Positions 1 to 11,044 of a stretch of DNA of 64,000 bases are shown one piece after another (positions within the stretch are counted from its first letter, which is position 1; each line of letters begins with the position of its first letter). The DNA lies in the NCBI RefSeq assembly GCF_018143015.1, contig NC_054747.1:391407-455406 (forward strand), read 5' to 3'. A program made the translations under genes and the position numbers. Source of the stretch: Lytechinus variegatus. Its lineage: Eukaryota; Echinodermata; Echinoidea; Temnopleuroida; Toxopneustidae. The notes below the pieces were generated by a model. That model ran no database searches. It was not told the origin of the DNA and was given only the letters and a program-made list of their open reading frames with translations.

Positions 1-308
1 AGGGATCATAACTCTACTTCTTTACCATTTTTGTGATTATGGTATCAAACTAAAGAGCAGATATTGAACTTTTTAGTCATGTGATTTTCTTTTTGAAATT
101 CACATACCCCCGCCAAATGAGCTTTTGGTATCCTTTCTTCAAATTGTTTTTACTCACTCATGCGTAAATGAGAAATAATCTAAGTAATATCACATGAAAG
201 AAGAGAATCTAAGCTTTACATTGGTAGGTCATTTGTCTATTGTATTTATGATTAAGTTATGATAAATCATCGCTAAATCTCGGTTTCGTTTTTTTCTGGG
301 ACGCACTG
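1..308 (-). mobile_element. Tc1/mariner-like foldback element (family A), truncated at window edge
   Basis: The terminus at 290-308 reads, in reverse complement, CAGTGCGTCCC followed by an A-rich run and GAAACCGAG, and is flanked by TA at 309-310. The same sequence opens two other copies at 13422 and 42547 in the opposite orientation, with shared interior (for example the Gly-less, non-coding stretch around CCCCGCCAAATGAG). TA target duplications and these ends are typical of Tc1/mariner non-autonomous elements. The other end lies outside the window. Confidence 0.65.
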
Positions 309-312
309 TAAA

Positions 313-950
313 TATATATTACTGTACATAGATTATACATGTACATTAATCATACAGGCACAGTCTCTAATAAATTACTTGCAAATCATATTACAAGAAA
401 ACGAAAACCGGTCAACAAGGCCTGCCTACTAGCTTGAAAAAATATTGAATGGCATTTAAGTATATTATAGCATTTAAAGTGAATACATCGCTTTGACCTG
501 CTGTTAGAAAAGTTTTTTTAGGGCAGCGCGGGATAGGTAGGATTTGGTAAAACCTACAAAGGCTCTTAATCATTTTCTTCTGATCCCAATAGTTTTCTTA
601 AAAATGGCTCTCAATGAATTGTTTAGTAAAGGTCCGTTCTACATTATGGACTGGGCAAAAGGGACCTAGGTGACCCACTAAGACCTTTCGGATTTAACAT
701 GCACCAGTGACATACGAAAATTCATGCATTACTCAATAAATTCATGCTTTATAACAAAACTTTAAAAACTCCAAAAAGGGGAAATGGCAGAATCTTCATA
801 AAAATAATAATCTCTGACTATAGACTTTATTATAACCCTTCATTTTGTGCTTAAGATTGTGCAAACGACATATCTTTTTTCAAACCTGAAGAAAAAACTT
901 TTGTAAGGTCTCTCTTCTTTTTTGACGAATTACGCAATGATGTCATATAT
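313..950. other. Non-coding DNA, nothing recognised
   Basis: AT-rich sequence without an open frame of note, tandem repeat or terminal inverted repeat that I can see. Confidence 0.4.
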
Positions 951-951
951 A

Positions 952-1108
952 CCATGGTCACATTTGTTCTACGGGGGCCGTACGGCGAGTCGAAAACAGC
1001 CGTTTCAACATTTTTGTACCAGCTACATATAGGTGGTTTGAATAAAAATGAATAAAACGGCTGTTATCGACTCGCCGTACGGCAGCCGTAGATCAAATGT
1101 GACCAAGG
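952..1108. mobile_element. Palindromic MITE with TA target site
   Basis: The ends CCATGGTCACATTTG and CAAATGTGACCAAGG are inverted repeats, continuing inward through a GC-rich stretch (CCGTACGGCGAGTCGA against TCGACTCGCCGTACGG). TA lies on both sides (950-951, 1109-1110). The element is 157 bp and has no coding capacity; it fits a Tc1/mariner-type MITE. Confidence 0.75.
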
Positions 1109-1184
1109 TATAAGGTACAATGCAGGCGAATCACGGAGATAATTGGGGTGGGCTGCAGGGAGGAATGAAACTTCATTTCACATG

Positions 1185-1443
1185 ACAATGACGAGAAAAT
1201 AAAAATATTTCATATTTCATTTAAGAAAATACAAAAGAAATAGTGAGTGAGTGATGTCATCAGTTCCTCATTTGCATACCGACCGAGATGTGCATATAAC
1301 TGTTTTGCGAAATGAAGCGAAACATTAAAATGCCATAACTTTCTTATTTTACATCCGATTTTGATGAAATTTTCAGTGTTATGCTTGTTGATTTTTTTTC
1401 TTTTTATTCATATCAAGTTTTTGTTGGGGTGGACTTGTCCTTA
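1185..1443 (+). mobile_element. Partial copy of TTAA-type palindromic MITE (family B)
   Basis: The segment ending GGGGTGGACTTGTCC is closely similar to the right half of the complete element at 19108-19574 (shared ATGAAATTTTCAGTGTT and the GTGAGTGATGTCATCA region). Only the right half is present here. Confidence 0.6.
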
Positions 1444-1446
1444 AAA

Positions 1447-1650
1447 AATAATTTCTTGTATATTCCTTCCTTTTTTCTTTGAAAAAACCTAAATAACAAA
1501 ACATTAAAATACATATGAAAAAACTAGGAAATAAGATATCAGTAAACAATAGGGGATTACTTCCCGAAAACGATAAAGTTGTTGATTGACGATCTATGAT
1601 ATATTATATAAAAGAAAAACATTCTAACAAGAGGGGATAACCATTGCATT
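1447..1650 (+). repeat. Direct repeat X, copy 1
   Basis: About 200 bp closely matching 2862-3055 (shared GATTACTTCCCG, GTTGTTGATTGACGATCTATGA-like and AAGAGGGGATAA blocks). The two copies bracket the left member of the large inverted repeat. Confidence 0.75.
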
Positions 1651-1755
1651 CCATGTTTTTATTTGGCAATAAGTCATGATTGACTATTTTTGCCACCCAC
1701 TGTATGAGAAGTAGGGTAACAATTTTATTTAGTATTATTTGTATTACTTCTTTTT

Positions 1756-2855
1756 GTCTCACCTGCATAGCAGAGTGAGACTATAGGCGCTGCTTTTCCG
1801 ACGGCGGCGGCGGCGTCAACATCAAATCTTAACCTAAGGTTAAGTTTTTGAAATGACATCATAACTTAGAAAGTATATAGACCTAGTTCATGAAACTTGG
1901 CCATGAGGTTAATCAAGTATTACTTAACATCCTATTAGAGTTTCACGTCACATGACCAAGGTCAAAGGTCATTTAGGGTCAATGAACTTAGACCATGTTG
2001 GGGGAATCAACATCAAAATCTTAACCTGAGGTTAAGATTTTGAAATATCATCATAACTTAAGAAATATATAGACCTAGTTCATTAAACTTGGACATAAGA
2101 TTAATCATGTATTACCAAACATCCTGCATGAGTTTTACGTGACATGACCAAGGTCAAAGGTCATTTAGAGTCAATGAACTTTGGCCGATTTGGGGGTATC
2201 TGATGAATTACAATCAAAACTTAAAAAGGTTTTGGATCTGATTCATGAAACTTGGACATAATAGTAATCAAGTATCACTGAACATCCTGGGCAAGTTTCA
2301 GGTCACATGGTCAAGGTCAAAGGTCATTTAGGGTCAATGAACTTTGGCCGAATTGTTTTTTTTTTGTTGAATTACCATCATAACTTTGAAAGTATGTTGG
2401 TCTAGTTCATAAAACTTGGACATAAGAGTAATCAAGTATCACTGAACATCCTGTGTGCATTTCAGGTCACATGACCAAGGTCAAAGGTCAATGAACTTTG
2501 GCCATAATGGGGGTATCTGTTGAATTACCATCATAACTTTGCAAGTTTATGGATCTGACTTTTGAAACTTGGACATAAGAGTAATAAAGTATCACTGAAT
2601 ATCCTGTGCAAGTTTCAGGTCACATGATCAAGGTCAAAGGTCATGTGAGGTCAATGAATTTTGGCCACATTGGGGGTATTTGTTGAATTACCATCCTATC
2701 TCTGTAAGTGTATTGGTCTAGTTCATAAAACGTGGAAATAAGAGTAATCAAGTATCACTTAACATCTTGTGCGAGTTATAGTACTTTTCAAAGTCAGCAC
2801 TGCTGCTATGTTGAATCGCGTGATGCAGGTGAGACGGTCAGAGGCATTCCACTTG
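1756..2855 (+). repeat. ~1.1 kb element with GTCTCACCTGC ends and nuclear-receptor-like motifs, left copy
   Basis: Starts GTCTCACCTGC and ends GCAGGTGAGAC (2825-2835), so the unit has its own inverted ends. The interior is about five divergent ~175-bp subunits, each with a form of 'AAACTTGGACATAAGAGTAA' and a perfect AGGTCAAAGGTCA block. Starts of those blocks: 1959, 2151, 2314, 2478, 2631. No coding frame. A second copy in inverse orientation follows at 3256. Confidence 0.8.
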
Positions 2856-2861
2856 TTTATT

Positions 2862-3055
2862 ATTATTATTTCTTGTATATTCATTCCTTTTTATGAAAAA
2901 AAACACAAAACCTTTAGATACATATAAAACAAAAAACTGAGGAATAAGATATCAGCACACAATATGGGGATTACTTCCCGTAAACGATAAGGTTGTTGAT
3001 CGACGATCTATGAGATATTATATAAAAGAAAATCATTCTAGCAAGAGGGGATAAA
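2862..3055 (+). repeat. Direct repeat X, copy 2
   Basis: Second copy of the segment at 1447-1650, with a few substitutions and small indels. Confidence 0.75.
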
Positions 3056-3255
3056 GTTTTAACAAGTTCTTCGGTACTTTAAATTTTCAGTGTACCAAGC
3101 ACCATTTGTAATATATTCAGCATTTTTTTTTATCAGTTACAATTCCAATAATCTCAGTGGCCTAAGATATATTTTCTGTGGTTATATTGACCCGTTAAGT
3201 AAAGAGAGAGAGAGAGAGAGGATTTATGTGATCAAGAAGTGATAAGATAGGAAAA
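3056..3255. other. Spacer between the inverted copies
   Basis: Non-coding; includes a short (GA)n run at about 3204-3221. Confidence 0.4.
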
Positions 3256-4204
3256 CAAGTGGAATGCCTCTGGCCGTCTCACCTGCATCACGCGGTTCAA
3301 TATAGCAGCAGTGCTGACTTTGAATACTACTCTAACTCGCACAAGATGTTCAGTGATACATGGTTACTCTTATGTCCACTTTTTATGAACTAGACCAATA
3401 AACTTACAGAGATATGATGGTTATTCAACAAAAACCCCCAACATGGCCAAAGTTCATTGACCTTACATGACCTTTGACCTTGATCATGTGACCTGAAACT
3501 CGAACAGGATGTTCAGTGATATCTGATTACTCTTATGTACAAGTTTCATGAATCAGATCCATAAACTTTTAAAGTTATGATGGTAATTCAACAGATACAC
3601 CCAATTCGGCCAAAGTTCATTGACCCTAAATGACCTGTGACCTTAATCATGAGACCTGAAACTTGCACAAAATGTTCAGTGATGCTTGATTACTATTATG
3701 TCCAAGTTTCATGAATCAGATCCATAAACTTTCAAAGTTATGATGGGAATTCAACAGATATCCCCAATTCGGCCAAAGTTCATTGACCCTAAATGACCTT
3801 TGACCTTGGTCATGTGACGTGAAACTCATGCAGAATGTTCAATGATACTTGATTTACCTCATGTCCAAGTTTCATGAACTAGGTTCATATATTTTCTAAG
3901 TTATGATGACATTTCAAAAACTTAACCTCAGGTTAAGATTTCGATGTTGAATCCTCCAACATGGTCTAAGTTCATTGACCCTAAATGACCTTTGACCTTA
4001 GTCATGTGACATGAAACTCTAATAGGATGTTCAGTAATACTTGATTAACCTTATGGCCAAGTTTTATTAACTAGGTCCATATACTTTCTAAGTTATGACA
4101 TCATTTCAAAAACTTAACCTCAGGTTAAGATTTGATGTTGACGCCGCCGCCGCCGCCGTCGGAAAAGCGGCGCCTATAGTCTCACTTTGCTTCGCAGGTG
4201 AGAC
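3256..4204 (-). repeat. ~0.95 kb element with GTCTCACCTGC ends, right (inverted) copy
   Basis: Inverse-orientation relative of 1756-2855: the outer boundary repeats the GCGCCTATAGTCTCAC end and a (GCC)n tract at 4141-4158. TGACCTTTGACCT, the reverse complement of the DR1-type block, is intact at 3468, 3794 and 3986; a variant with one change lies near 3632. Confidence 0.8.
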
Positions 4205-4364
4205 AAAAACTGATTTGAAATGACTGAAAGAGAGACAGGCAAAGAAAGAAGAGCCCCCTCCCACACCCGTACCAGAGTTACGGAGTTAGGCTGTCCCCTC
4301 GGTGGATTCAGGTCCATCAACATCTTGAGGTTTATCTTTCCAGGGGGCAAACGTGTGTGGGTGT

Positions 4365-4545
4365 GTGTGTGTGTGTGTTTGAGTTTTGTCAGACGTGTCT
4401 CAATCAGATATGATTATTTACGTCTGGGACCGACCTTTAACGTCACCATCCGAAAGACGTGACAAGGGCTCGAACCTCGAACCTCTGCATCAATTTGTAA
4501 CTTCCCCACATAGCTTTGATTACAGGCGCACGCCACAACGCCCAG
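4365..4545 (-). mobile_element. SINE with 7SL RNA-like head
   Basis: Read on the minus strand from 4545, the head begins GGGCGTTGTGGCGTGCGCCT, then GTAATC, AAGCTA, and, about 50 bases on, GAGGTTCGAG. This order and spacing follow the 5' domain of 7SL (SRP) RNA as I know it (GGGCG..GTGGCG.GTGCCTGTA.TC..AGCTAC). The body then contains ACGTTAAAGGTCGGTCCCAG, a block of the kind seen in other invertebrate SINEs, and the 3' end runs into a (CA)n tract at about 4352-4379. An isolated 7SL pseudogene is the alternative, but the non-7SL body and microsatellite tail favour a SINE. Confidence 0.5.
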
Positions 4546-4560
4546 TCTTTAAATATGGTG

Positions 4561-4860
4561 TAGTCTTTGCTCTAGACCCATGCAGTTATTTCAAAATAGG
4601 AAATTATTAGAAACGATAAAAACAGACAAACAATATTAACAAAGACGCCACAATATCATTGATGTAGAATAACGTTTTTGTTGTTGTTATTTTGTGTTTT
4701 TAAGGCGCGTACCATTCAGATCTGAATATTTACACCTTTTATGAATTCAATTTTATTCATTTCACTTCCATCAAACAAAAACAAGTTGTATACCAACTTA
4801 CGGTATGCCTTATCAAAGGGCTTTATAGTTTGAGAGATGCTGGTGTCTAAGTTTTTAGAT
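4561..4860. other. Non-coding, nothing recognised
   Basis: No open frame or repeat boundary that I can define. Confidence 0.4.
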
Positions 4861-6770
4861 TAATCTTTTGCTTAATTTGTATTTTAAGAGAACTGGATGT
4901 GGGGTAAAGACAACTCTCTAAACCCAAGCATTTTAACTGGGTTTAATTTTAAAGATTGGTCTTAGCTTTGATTTTTTCAGTATTTGTTTATCTTATAAAT
5001 AGCTGGGTCTAGACGAAGGTCTAAGCATAATAATAGAGAGATTTCGATTGTCTGCGACTGCAACGTATTCCTAGTTCACCGGAAGTGGTGACACCGCTCG
5101 TTCAGTATCACGTTCGTACATTGATGAAAACAGTTTCGATTTAAGTCGACGTACCCGTACCACGCCACAGCATATACCAGCGTGATAGCGAGCGGGCCGT
5201 GAGCCGATGCTTGGCCGGAGAATCAGGCGTAGCATCACGCTACGAACCAGTGGGGCGACTGTGGGTGCAACATTTGCACTCTTGCGCAAAAAGCCGAAAA
5301 ACACGGTTGTTTGGAAATAAAACATCAATTACCTTTCGGATATATGTAGTGTCTGAAAACAGGACACACTAAATGTAATAGAAAAGCTGGTAACAAGCAG
5401 TAATTTGCAGTTTACCAGCCCTGCTGAATCAACGAAACTCGAGTGTTGATGCGGCTTCATTCATTTTTGCCAAGCTGGGATGACGTCATCATGTACGAAC
5501 TAGCGCTCGTTCGAGCACTATGACACCGAACGTCAAAACCCTCAAATACGAGTCACAGATTTGGTCAGTGGTCGAGAAGGCTCGTCACAGATTACTTCGC
5601 GCATGCGCAGTGCTCCCAAAATTCCTTAATCTCGTACGTCCACATGGCACGTCACAGAAAACGAAAGGTCTCAAATAATGTTATTCAACAGGAATAAGAA
5701 TATGACAAAGTCTTATGTTTTTAAGATTGTTTGAATTAATTTGTAAATGACTGGGTCTGGAATAGAGACAACGCTCTAAACATGTGCTTTTGTACTTGGT
5801 CTTAATTTGGAGGATTGTTGGTTCTTAGATTCGTTGTTGGGGGTTGGGTTTTATTGTTTTTTATTCTTGAAATAATTGTGTCTGGAGGAAAGTCTACAAT
5901 CGATCTCCATGTTATTCCACAGTAGTTAGATTATTGGGTATTTGTTTTAGACAATTTTATTTTTAAATAATAACCAAGTCTGGAAAATGGACGTTTTCTT
6001 TGCAAATGCATAACTACAATGTTTTGTAGGGGTCTTAGTATTATTATGCAAAAGAATCTGGGTGTGGGGTACAGACATATTTTTTACTGGGTATAAATTT
6101 TAAAAATTGGTTTTAGATTTGATTTTGTTTTTTAATTAATTTCTTAGATAACCTGGTCTGGAGGAAAGAGTACGTTTTACAACTCATGTTATTCCAAGAG
6201 AATATGATAGGGTCTTATGTAAGAAGATTTTTTTCCGTAATTTTTGTAATGATTAGGTCTGGAATAAAGACAACATTCTAAACCTCTTTTTAAGAACATG
6301 TTCTTAGGTTCAAGGATTGCTTGGTATTAGATTTGGAGTTATTTATATTTTTACTCTTAGCCTTATTTTGAAAAACAAATGACTGGGTCTGGCTGAAAGA
6401 CTACGCTATATATCCATGTTATCCAGCATTAATAAGATTATGGGGTCTTTATACGGTTTTTATTGTTGTTGTATTGTTATTTACAATTTTTGAATAAAAA
6501 GGTTTGGAGAAAAGGCTAAGCTCGATTTTCCTTTTTTCCACTGGAATATCATTATGGTATCTTTAAATAGTTTGGACTTATATTATAATTTTTGAAATAA
6601 CTGGATCTGGAAAAAAGACTTTGAACTTACATTATAATTTTTGAAACTACTGCGTCTGGAAAAAGACTGGACTTTTGTGCTATATGAAGGCATTACTATA
6701 TAGGGTTTTAGTTTTTAGTTTTAAATAACCGGGTCTGGAGAAAAAACTATGCTTGATTCTCAATTTACTC
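4861..6770 (+). repeat. Divergent monomers of the GGGTCTGGA minisatellite
   Basis: Irregularly spaced blocks of the form ACTGGGTCTGG plus AAAGAC recur here (for example near 4892, 5005, 5752, 5970, 6150, 6247, 6384, 6653), with AT-rich spacers much longer than in the regular array at 8225. They look like the decayed margin of the same tandem domain. Interrupted at 5042-5666 and from 6791. Confidence 0.6.
5042..5666. mobile_element. DNA element inserted in the minisatellite margin
   Basis: GC-richer insert of about 625 bp with imperfect inverted ends: TTTCGATTGTCTGCGAC at the left and the reverse complement of TTTCGTTTTCTGTGACG at the right. Inner sequence also has inverted pieces (GTACGAACTAGCGCTCG region). 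No coding frame. Monomer sequence resumes directly after it. Confidence 0.5.
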
Positions 6771-6947
6771 ATAGCGCGTATATTCACAATAGACCAATTT
6801 CACAACGTGAGAGGGCAGCAGACTGGTCGCCATGCTGCGGTGGGCGAATCAACTTTTATAGTACACAAGTCAATAGGGTATTTGGTACATTCGTTCCATT
6901 TTTTTTTTATTTTGGACCAATTGAGCAGATTTCTTGTAAGATTCACA

Positions 6948-7181
6948 ATGAGCATTAATCGGAGAAGTTCAGGTCGCAGCTGTGCTGTGTTCAATTGCCA
7001 CAACAATTGGAGAAAGCTTCAGGATTGGAAGCAAAGTGAATGTGAAATTCACTCGCCTTGGACTCATGAAGCCTGTTTGTGTGTGAAGCCGTACTCCCTG
7101 CATAGGTTTCCAGGCCGTGATGAACGAATGCGTCGCCAGTGGAGTAGGGGGGGGGGGGGGGGTAGGATGGCCCATAGGTAG
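6948..7181 (+). pseudogene. THAP-like zinc finger fragment of a DNA transposon protein
   Basis: The frame from the ATG at 6948 starts MSINRRSSGRSCAVFNC and continues to an HRFP motif before running into a poly-glycine tract made by a G-run at 7147-7162. The C-x4-C start, conserved W residues, a mid-domain C/H cluster (CEIH, HEACLC) and the LHRFP turn resemble the elongated THAP-like fingers encoded at the N-terminus of ISL2EU-type transposon proteins; THAP domains are C2CH DNA-binding modules. A final basic RRQW is also typical. The catalytic part is absent and the G-run marks where sequence was lost. The frame is open further upstream (from 6753) but that part covers the transposon terminus. 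Assignment to THAP is by eye; confidence is moderate. Confidence 0.5.
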
Positions 7182-7291
7182 ATTTTCTTAGATGAAAAAA
7201 GCATTATGTTGTTGGATCTGGACCCCATTTCATAAAGAGCTGTTACAATAACTCTTGCTGGAATGACAACTTTCACCAAAAAAGCCATTCA

Positions 7292-7453
7292 AGGCCCTGT
7301 TTCATAAAGAGTTGCTATGATAGCAACTCCTGCTGGAATGGTAACTACCATGGCAAAAGTGAGAATTCTGCTTGGCTTCTGATTGGCTTTTATAATAAAA
7401 GTTGCCATTCCAGTAGGAGTTGCTATCATAACAACTTTTTATGAAACAGGGCC
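7292..7453. mobile_element. Palindromic MITE (GGCCCTGTTTCATAAAGAG ends)
   Basis: Arms GGCCCTGTTTCATAAAGAG and its near reverse complement at 7429-7453, with GTTGCTATGATAGCAACTCC and the inverse inside. A partial third arm lies just upstream at about 7213-7290, suggesting an earlier insertion of the same family. Confidence 0.7.
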
Positions 7454-7610
7454 CTGGCCCTCTCTTCCCCTTCCTCCTTTCTCTCTGTTTTATTCTCTTG
7501 CCTTGCCCCCTCCTTTTGGATACTTAATAGGCCTGCATAAAATGTGGTGGTAGTGGATTTTTTTGTGGGGGGGGGAGCGAGGGGGATTTATTTGATCATG
7601 CTCAGATGGA

Positions 7611-7815
7611 AATATCAGTCCCTCTCTCTCTCTCCCTCTCTATCTCACACTATCCTCTCTCTCCCTCTCTCACACACTCTCTCGCTAGCCCCCCCCTCTC
7701 TCTCACTACCCCCCTTTCTCACTATTCCCCTCTCACTATCCCCCTCTCTCACACATACTCTTCCCCCCCCCTCTCATCCTCTCTCTCTCACTCTATGCCT
7801 CGTTCACTCTCCCGC
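7611..7815 (+). repeat. (CT)n/(CCCT)n-rich low-complexity tract
   Basis: Pyrimidine-only or nearly pyrimidine-only stretch made of CTCTCT, CCCC and CACA blocks. Open frames over it (Leu/Ser/Pro-rich) are compositional artefacts. Confidence 0.85.
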
Positions 7816-8199
7816 TACTCTAACACAATTTACTAGCAACAAGAAGTGAGCTCCCTGATGAAAACCAACAGCGATTCTTGGTCATCATCAACTCACTTTT
7901 ACTGACAAAACTAAGGGAAAAAGGTAGCCAAAGTGCAAAAATTCATCATACCTTCATCGGTCAGATATGGCCATTGTCTTACATCGTCTACCCAGGTGTC
8001 CATGCTTTATTTTATTGATTTATGATGAAGTTAATGACACAATATCAGAGCTTATCTGTAATCTTTCATTGAATTTGTACACAGAGCCAATCGCGGTCAG
8101 CGCACTTGCCCACCGCAGCAATGGCGTCGCCGATAGAGGGCCAAATACATAAACCGGCCGTGAAATTGGTCTATACGTTCAGTATAATTTAAAACAACA

Positions 8200-10620
8200 A
8201 CAAAGACTTTGATTCCACCAGTTTTAATTAACTGGGTCTGGAGAGAAGACTAGGCTCGATTCTCATGTTTATTCCACCAGAACATCATTATCGTATCTTA
8301 GTTTGGACTTATATCATAATATTTGAAACAGTCGGGTCTGGAATAAAGACTTTGGACTTATATCATTATTTTTTAAACAACCAGGTCTGGAATAAAGACT
8401 TTGGATTTATATTATAATTTTTGAAACAACAGGGTCTGGAAAAAGACTTTGGATTTATATTATAATTTTTGAAACAACCGGGTCTGGTGAAAAGACTTTG
8501 GACTTATAATATCATTTTTGAAACAATCTGGTCTGGAATAAAGACTTTAGGCTCATATGATTATTTTTTAAACAACCGGGTCTGGAATAAAGACTTTGTA
8601 CTTATATTATAATTTTTTAAACAACCGGGTCTGGAATAAAGACTTTGGACTTATATTAATATTTTTTAAACATCCGGGTCTGGAGAAAAGACTTTGGACT
8701 TATATTATCATTTTTGAAACAATCGGGTCTGGAATAAAGACTTTGGATTTATGTTATAATTTTTGAAACAACCGGGTCTGGAATAAAGACTTTAGGCTCA
8801 TATGATTATTTTTTAAACAACCGGGTCTGGAAAAAGACTTTGGATTTATATTATAATTTTTTAAACAACCGGGTCTGGTGAAAAGACTTTGTACTTATAT
8901 TATCATTTTTGAAACAATCGGGTCTGGAATAAAAACTTTAGGCTTATATGATTATATTTTAAACAACCAGGTCTGGAACAAAGACTTTGTACTTATATTA
9001 TAATTTTTGAAACAACCGGGTCTGGAATAAAGACTTTGGGCTCATATTATTATTTTTGAAACGATCGGGTCTGGAATAAAGACTTTGGGCTCATATTATT
9101 ATTTTTTAAACAACCGGGTCTGGAATAAAGACTTTGGATATATATTATAATTTTTGAAACAACAGGGTCTGGAAAAAAGACTTTGGACTTATATTATCAT
9201 TTTTGAAACAATCGGGTCTGGAATAAAGACTTTGTACTTATATTATAATTTTTTAAACAACCGGGTCTGGAATAAAGACTTTGGACTTATATTAATATTT
9301 TTTAAACATCCGGGTCTGGAGAAAAGACTTTGGACTTATATTATCATTTTTGAAACAATCGGGTCTGGAATAAAGACTTTGGATTTATGTTATAATTTTT
9401 GAAACAACAGGGTCTGGAATAAAGACTTTAGGCTCATATGATTATTTTTTAAACAACCGGGTCTGGAAAAAGACTTTGGATTTATATTATAATTTTTTAA
9501 ACAACCGGGTCTGGTGAAAAGACTTTGTACTTATATTATCATTTTTGAAACAATCGGGTCTGGAATAAAAACTTTAGGCTTATATGATTATATTTTAAAC
9601 AACCGGGTCTGGAACAAAGACTTTGTACTTATATTATAATTTTTGAAACAACCGGGTCTGGAATAAAGACTTTGGGCTCATATTATTATTTTTGAAACGA
9701 TCGGGTCTGGAATAAAGACTTTGGGCTCATATTATTATTTTTTTAAACAACCGGGTCTGGAATAAAGACTTTGGATTTATATTATAATTTTTGAAACAAC
9801 AGGGTCTGGAAAAAAGACTTTGGACTTATATTATCATTTTTGAAACAATCGGGTCTGGAATAAAGACTTTGGATTTATGTTATAATTTTTGAAACAACAG
9901 AGTCTGGAATAAAGACTTTAGGCTCATATGATTATTTTTTAAACAACCGGGTCTGGAAAAAGACTTTGGATTTATATTATAATTTTTGAAACAACCGGGT
10001 CTGGTGAAAAGACTTTGTACTTATATTATCATTTTTGAAACAATCGGGTCTGGAATAAAGACTTTAGGCTCATATGATTATATTTTAAACAACCGGGTCT
10101 GGAATAAAGACTTTGGATTTATATTATAATTTTTGAAACAACCGGGTCTGGAGAAAAGACTTTGGACTTATATTATCATTTTTGAAACGATCGGGTCTGG
10201 AATAAAGACTTTGGGCTCATATTATTATTTTTTTAAACAACCGGGTCTGGAATAAAGACTTTGGATATATATTATAATTTTTGAAACAACAGGGTCTGGA
10301 AAAAGACTTTGGACTTATATTTTTATTTTTTAAACAACCGGGTCTGGAATAAAGACTTTGGATTTATATTATAATTTTTGAAACAACAGGGTCTGGAAAA
10401 AGACTTTGGATTTATATTATAATTTTTTAAACAACCGGGTCTGGAGAAAAGACTTTGGACTTATATTATCATTTTTTAAACAATCGGGTCTGGAATAAAG
10501 ACTTTGGATTTATATTATAATTTTTGAAACAACCGGGTCTGGAATAAAGACTTTGGATTGATATTATAATTTGTTAATTAACCGGGTCAGGAAAAGAGAC
10601 TTTGCACTTTTGTGCTATAT
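8200..10620 (+). repeat. 49-bp minisatellite array (GGGTCTGGA unit) with higher-order structure
   Basis: About 48 tandem copies of a ~49-bp unit: AACAACCGGGTCTGG, AATAAAGACTTTGGA, then an AT-rich ending in TTTTTGA. Variants alternate (CAACCGGG/CAATCGGG/CAACAGGG; GGACTTATA/AGGCTCATA). A diagnostic variant string around 8918-8960 reappears about 636 bp later at 9554-9596, so blocks of roughly 13 units were duplicated together. Array edges are more diverged than its centre. No coding meaning. Confidence 0.9.
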
Positions 10621-10675
10621 GAAAGCATTACTATACGATTTTAGTTCAGAACGGATTTGCCAAAAATCCCTTCAA

Positions 10676-10918
10676 ATTTATTACATTTGTGGGTAAAGTC
10701 ATTATTACATTTGTGGGCGATCAAAAATTATTACATTTGTGGGTAAAGTGCATTATTACATTTGTGGGTGAAATTATTACATTTGTGGGTAAAGTGTTAT
10801 TACATTTGTGGGCGTTATTACATTTGTGGGTAAAGTGTTATTACATTTGTGGGTAAAGTGTTATTACATTTGTGGGCGTTATTACATTTGTGGGCGTTAT
10901 TACATTTGTGGGTGCAAC
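10676..10918 (+). repeat. Short tandem array of ATTACATTTGTGGG units
   Basis: Eleven copies of TTATTACATTTGTGGG separated by short variable linkers (TAAAGTG, CG, TGAAA). The array ends in GTGCAACAC. The same linker types and end recur in inverse orientation at 20938. Confidence 0.9.
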
Positions 10919-11044
10919 ACGGATTCCTTGACAGCCTGGAAGGTCTTGTATTCTACACCAGCACCAATATCATCAAAAATCGTAGCTGCATCGTCGGGCA
11001 CAGTCATAATTCGAACCCATAGTACTAAGGTTGTACTGTGCATA

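Larger units (their letters stand above)
6791..8172 (+). mobile_element. ISL2EU-like DNA transposon remnant
   Basis: Inverted ends AGACCAATTTCAC (6791) and GTGAAATTGGTCT (to 8172), with a second matching inner block CTGCGGTGGGC/GCCCACCGCAG. AT precedes and follows the element, matching the 2-bp AT target duplication known for ISL2EU. It carries the THAP-like frame at 6948 but no recognisable transposase or YqaJ nuclease, so it is internally deleted. It sits inside the GGGTCTGGA tandem domain and itself contains a MITE and a CT-rich tract. Confidence 0.6.

Noticed and set aside
7544..7849. 101-codon Ser/Leu/Pro-rich frame
   Set aside because: Direct translation of a pyrimidine-rich low-complexity tract inside a transposon.
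9154..9402. 82-codon frame with repeated W-T-Y-I-I-I-F-E-T
   Set aside because: Translation of the 49-bp minisatellite; the unit is not a multiple of three so the frame is not maintained.
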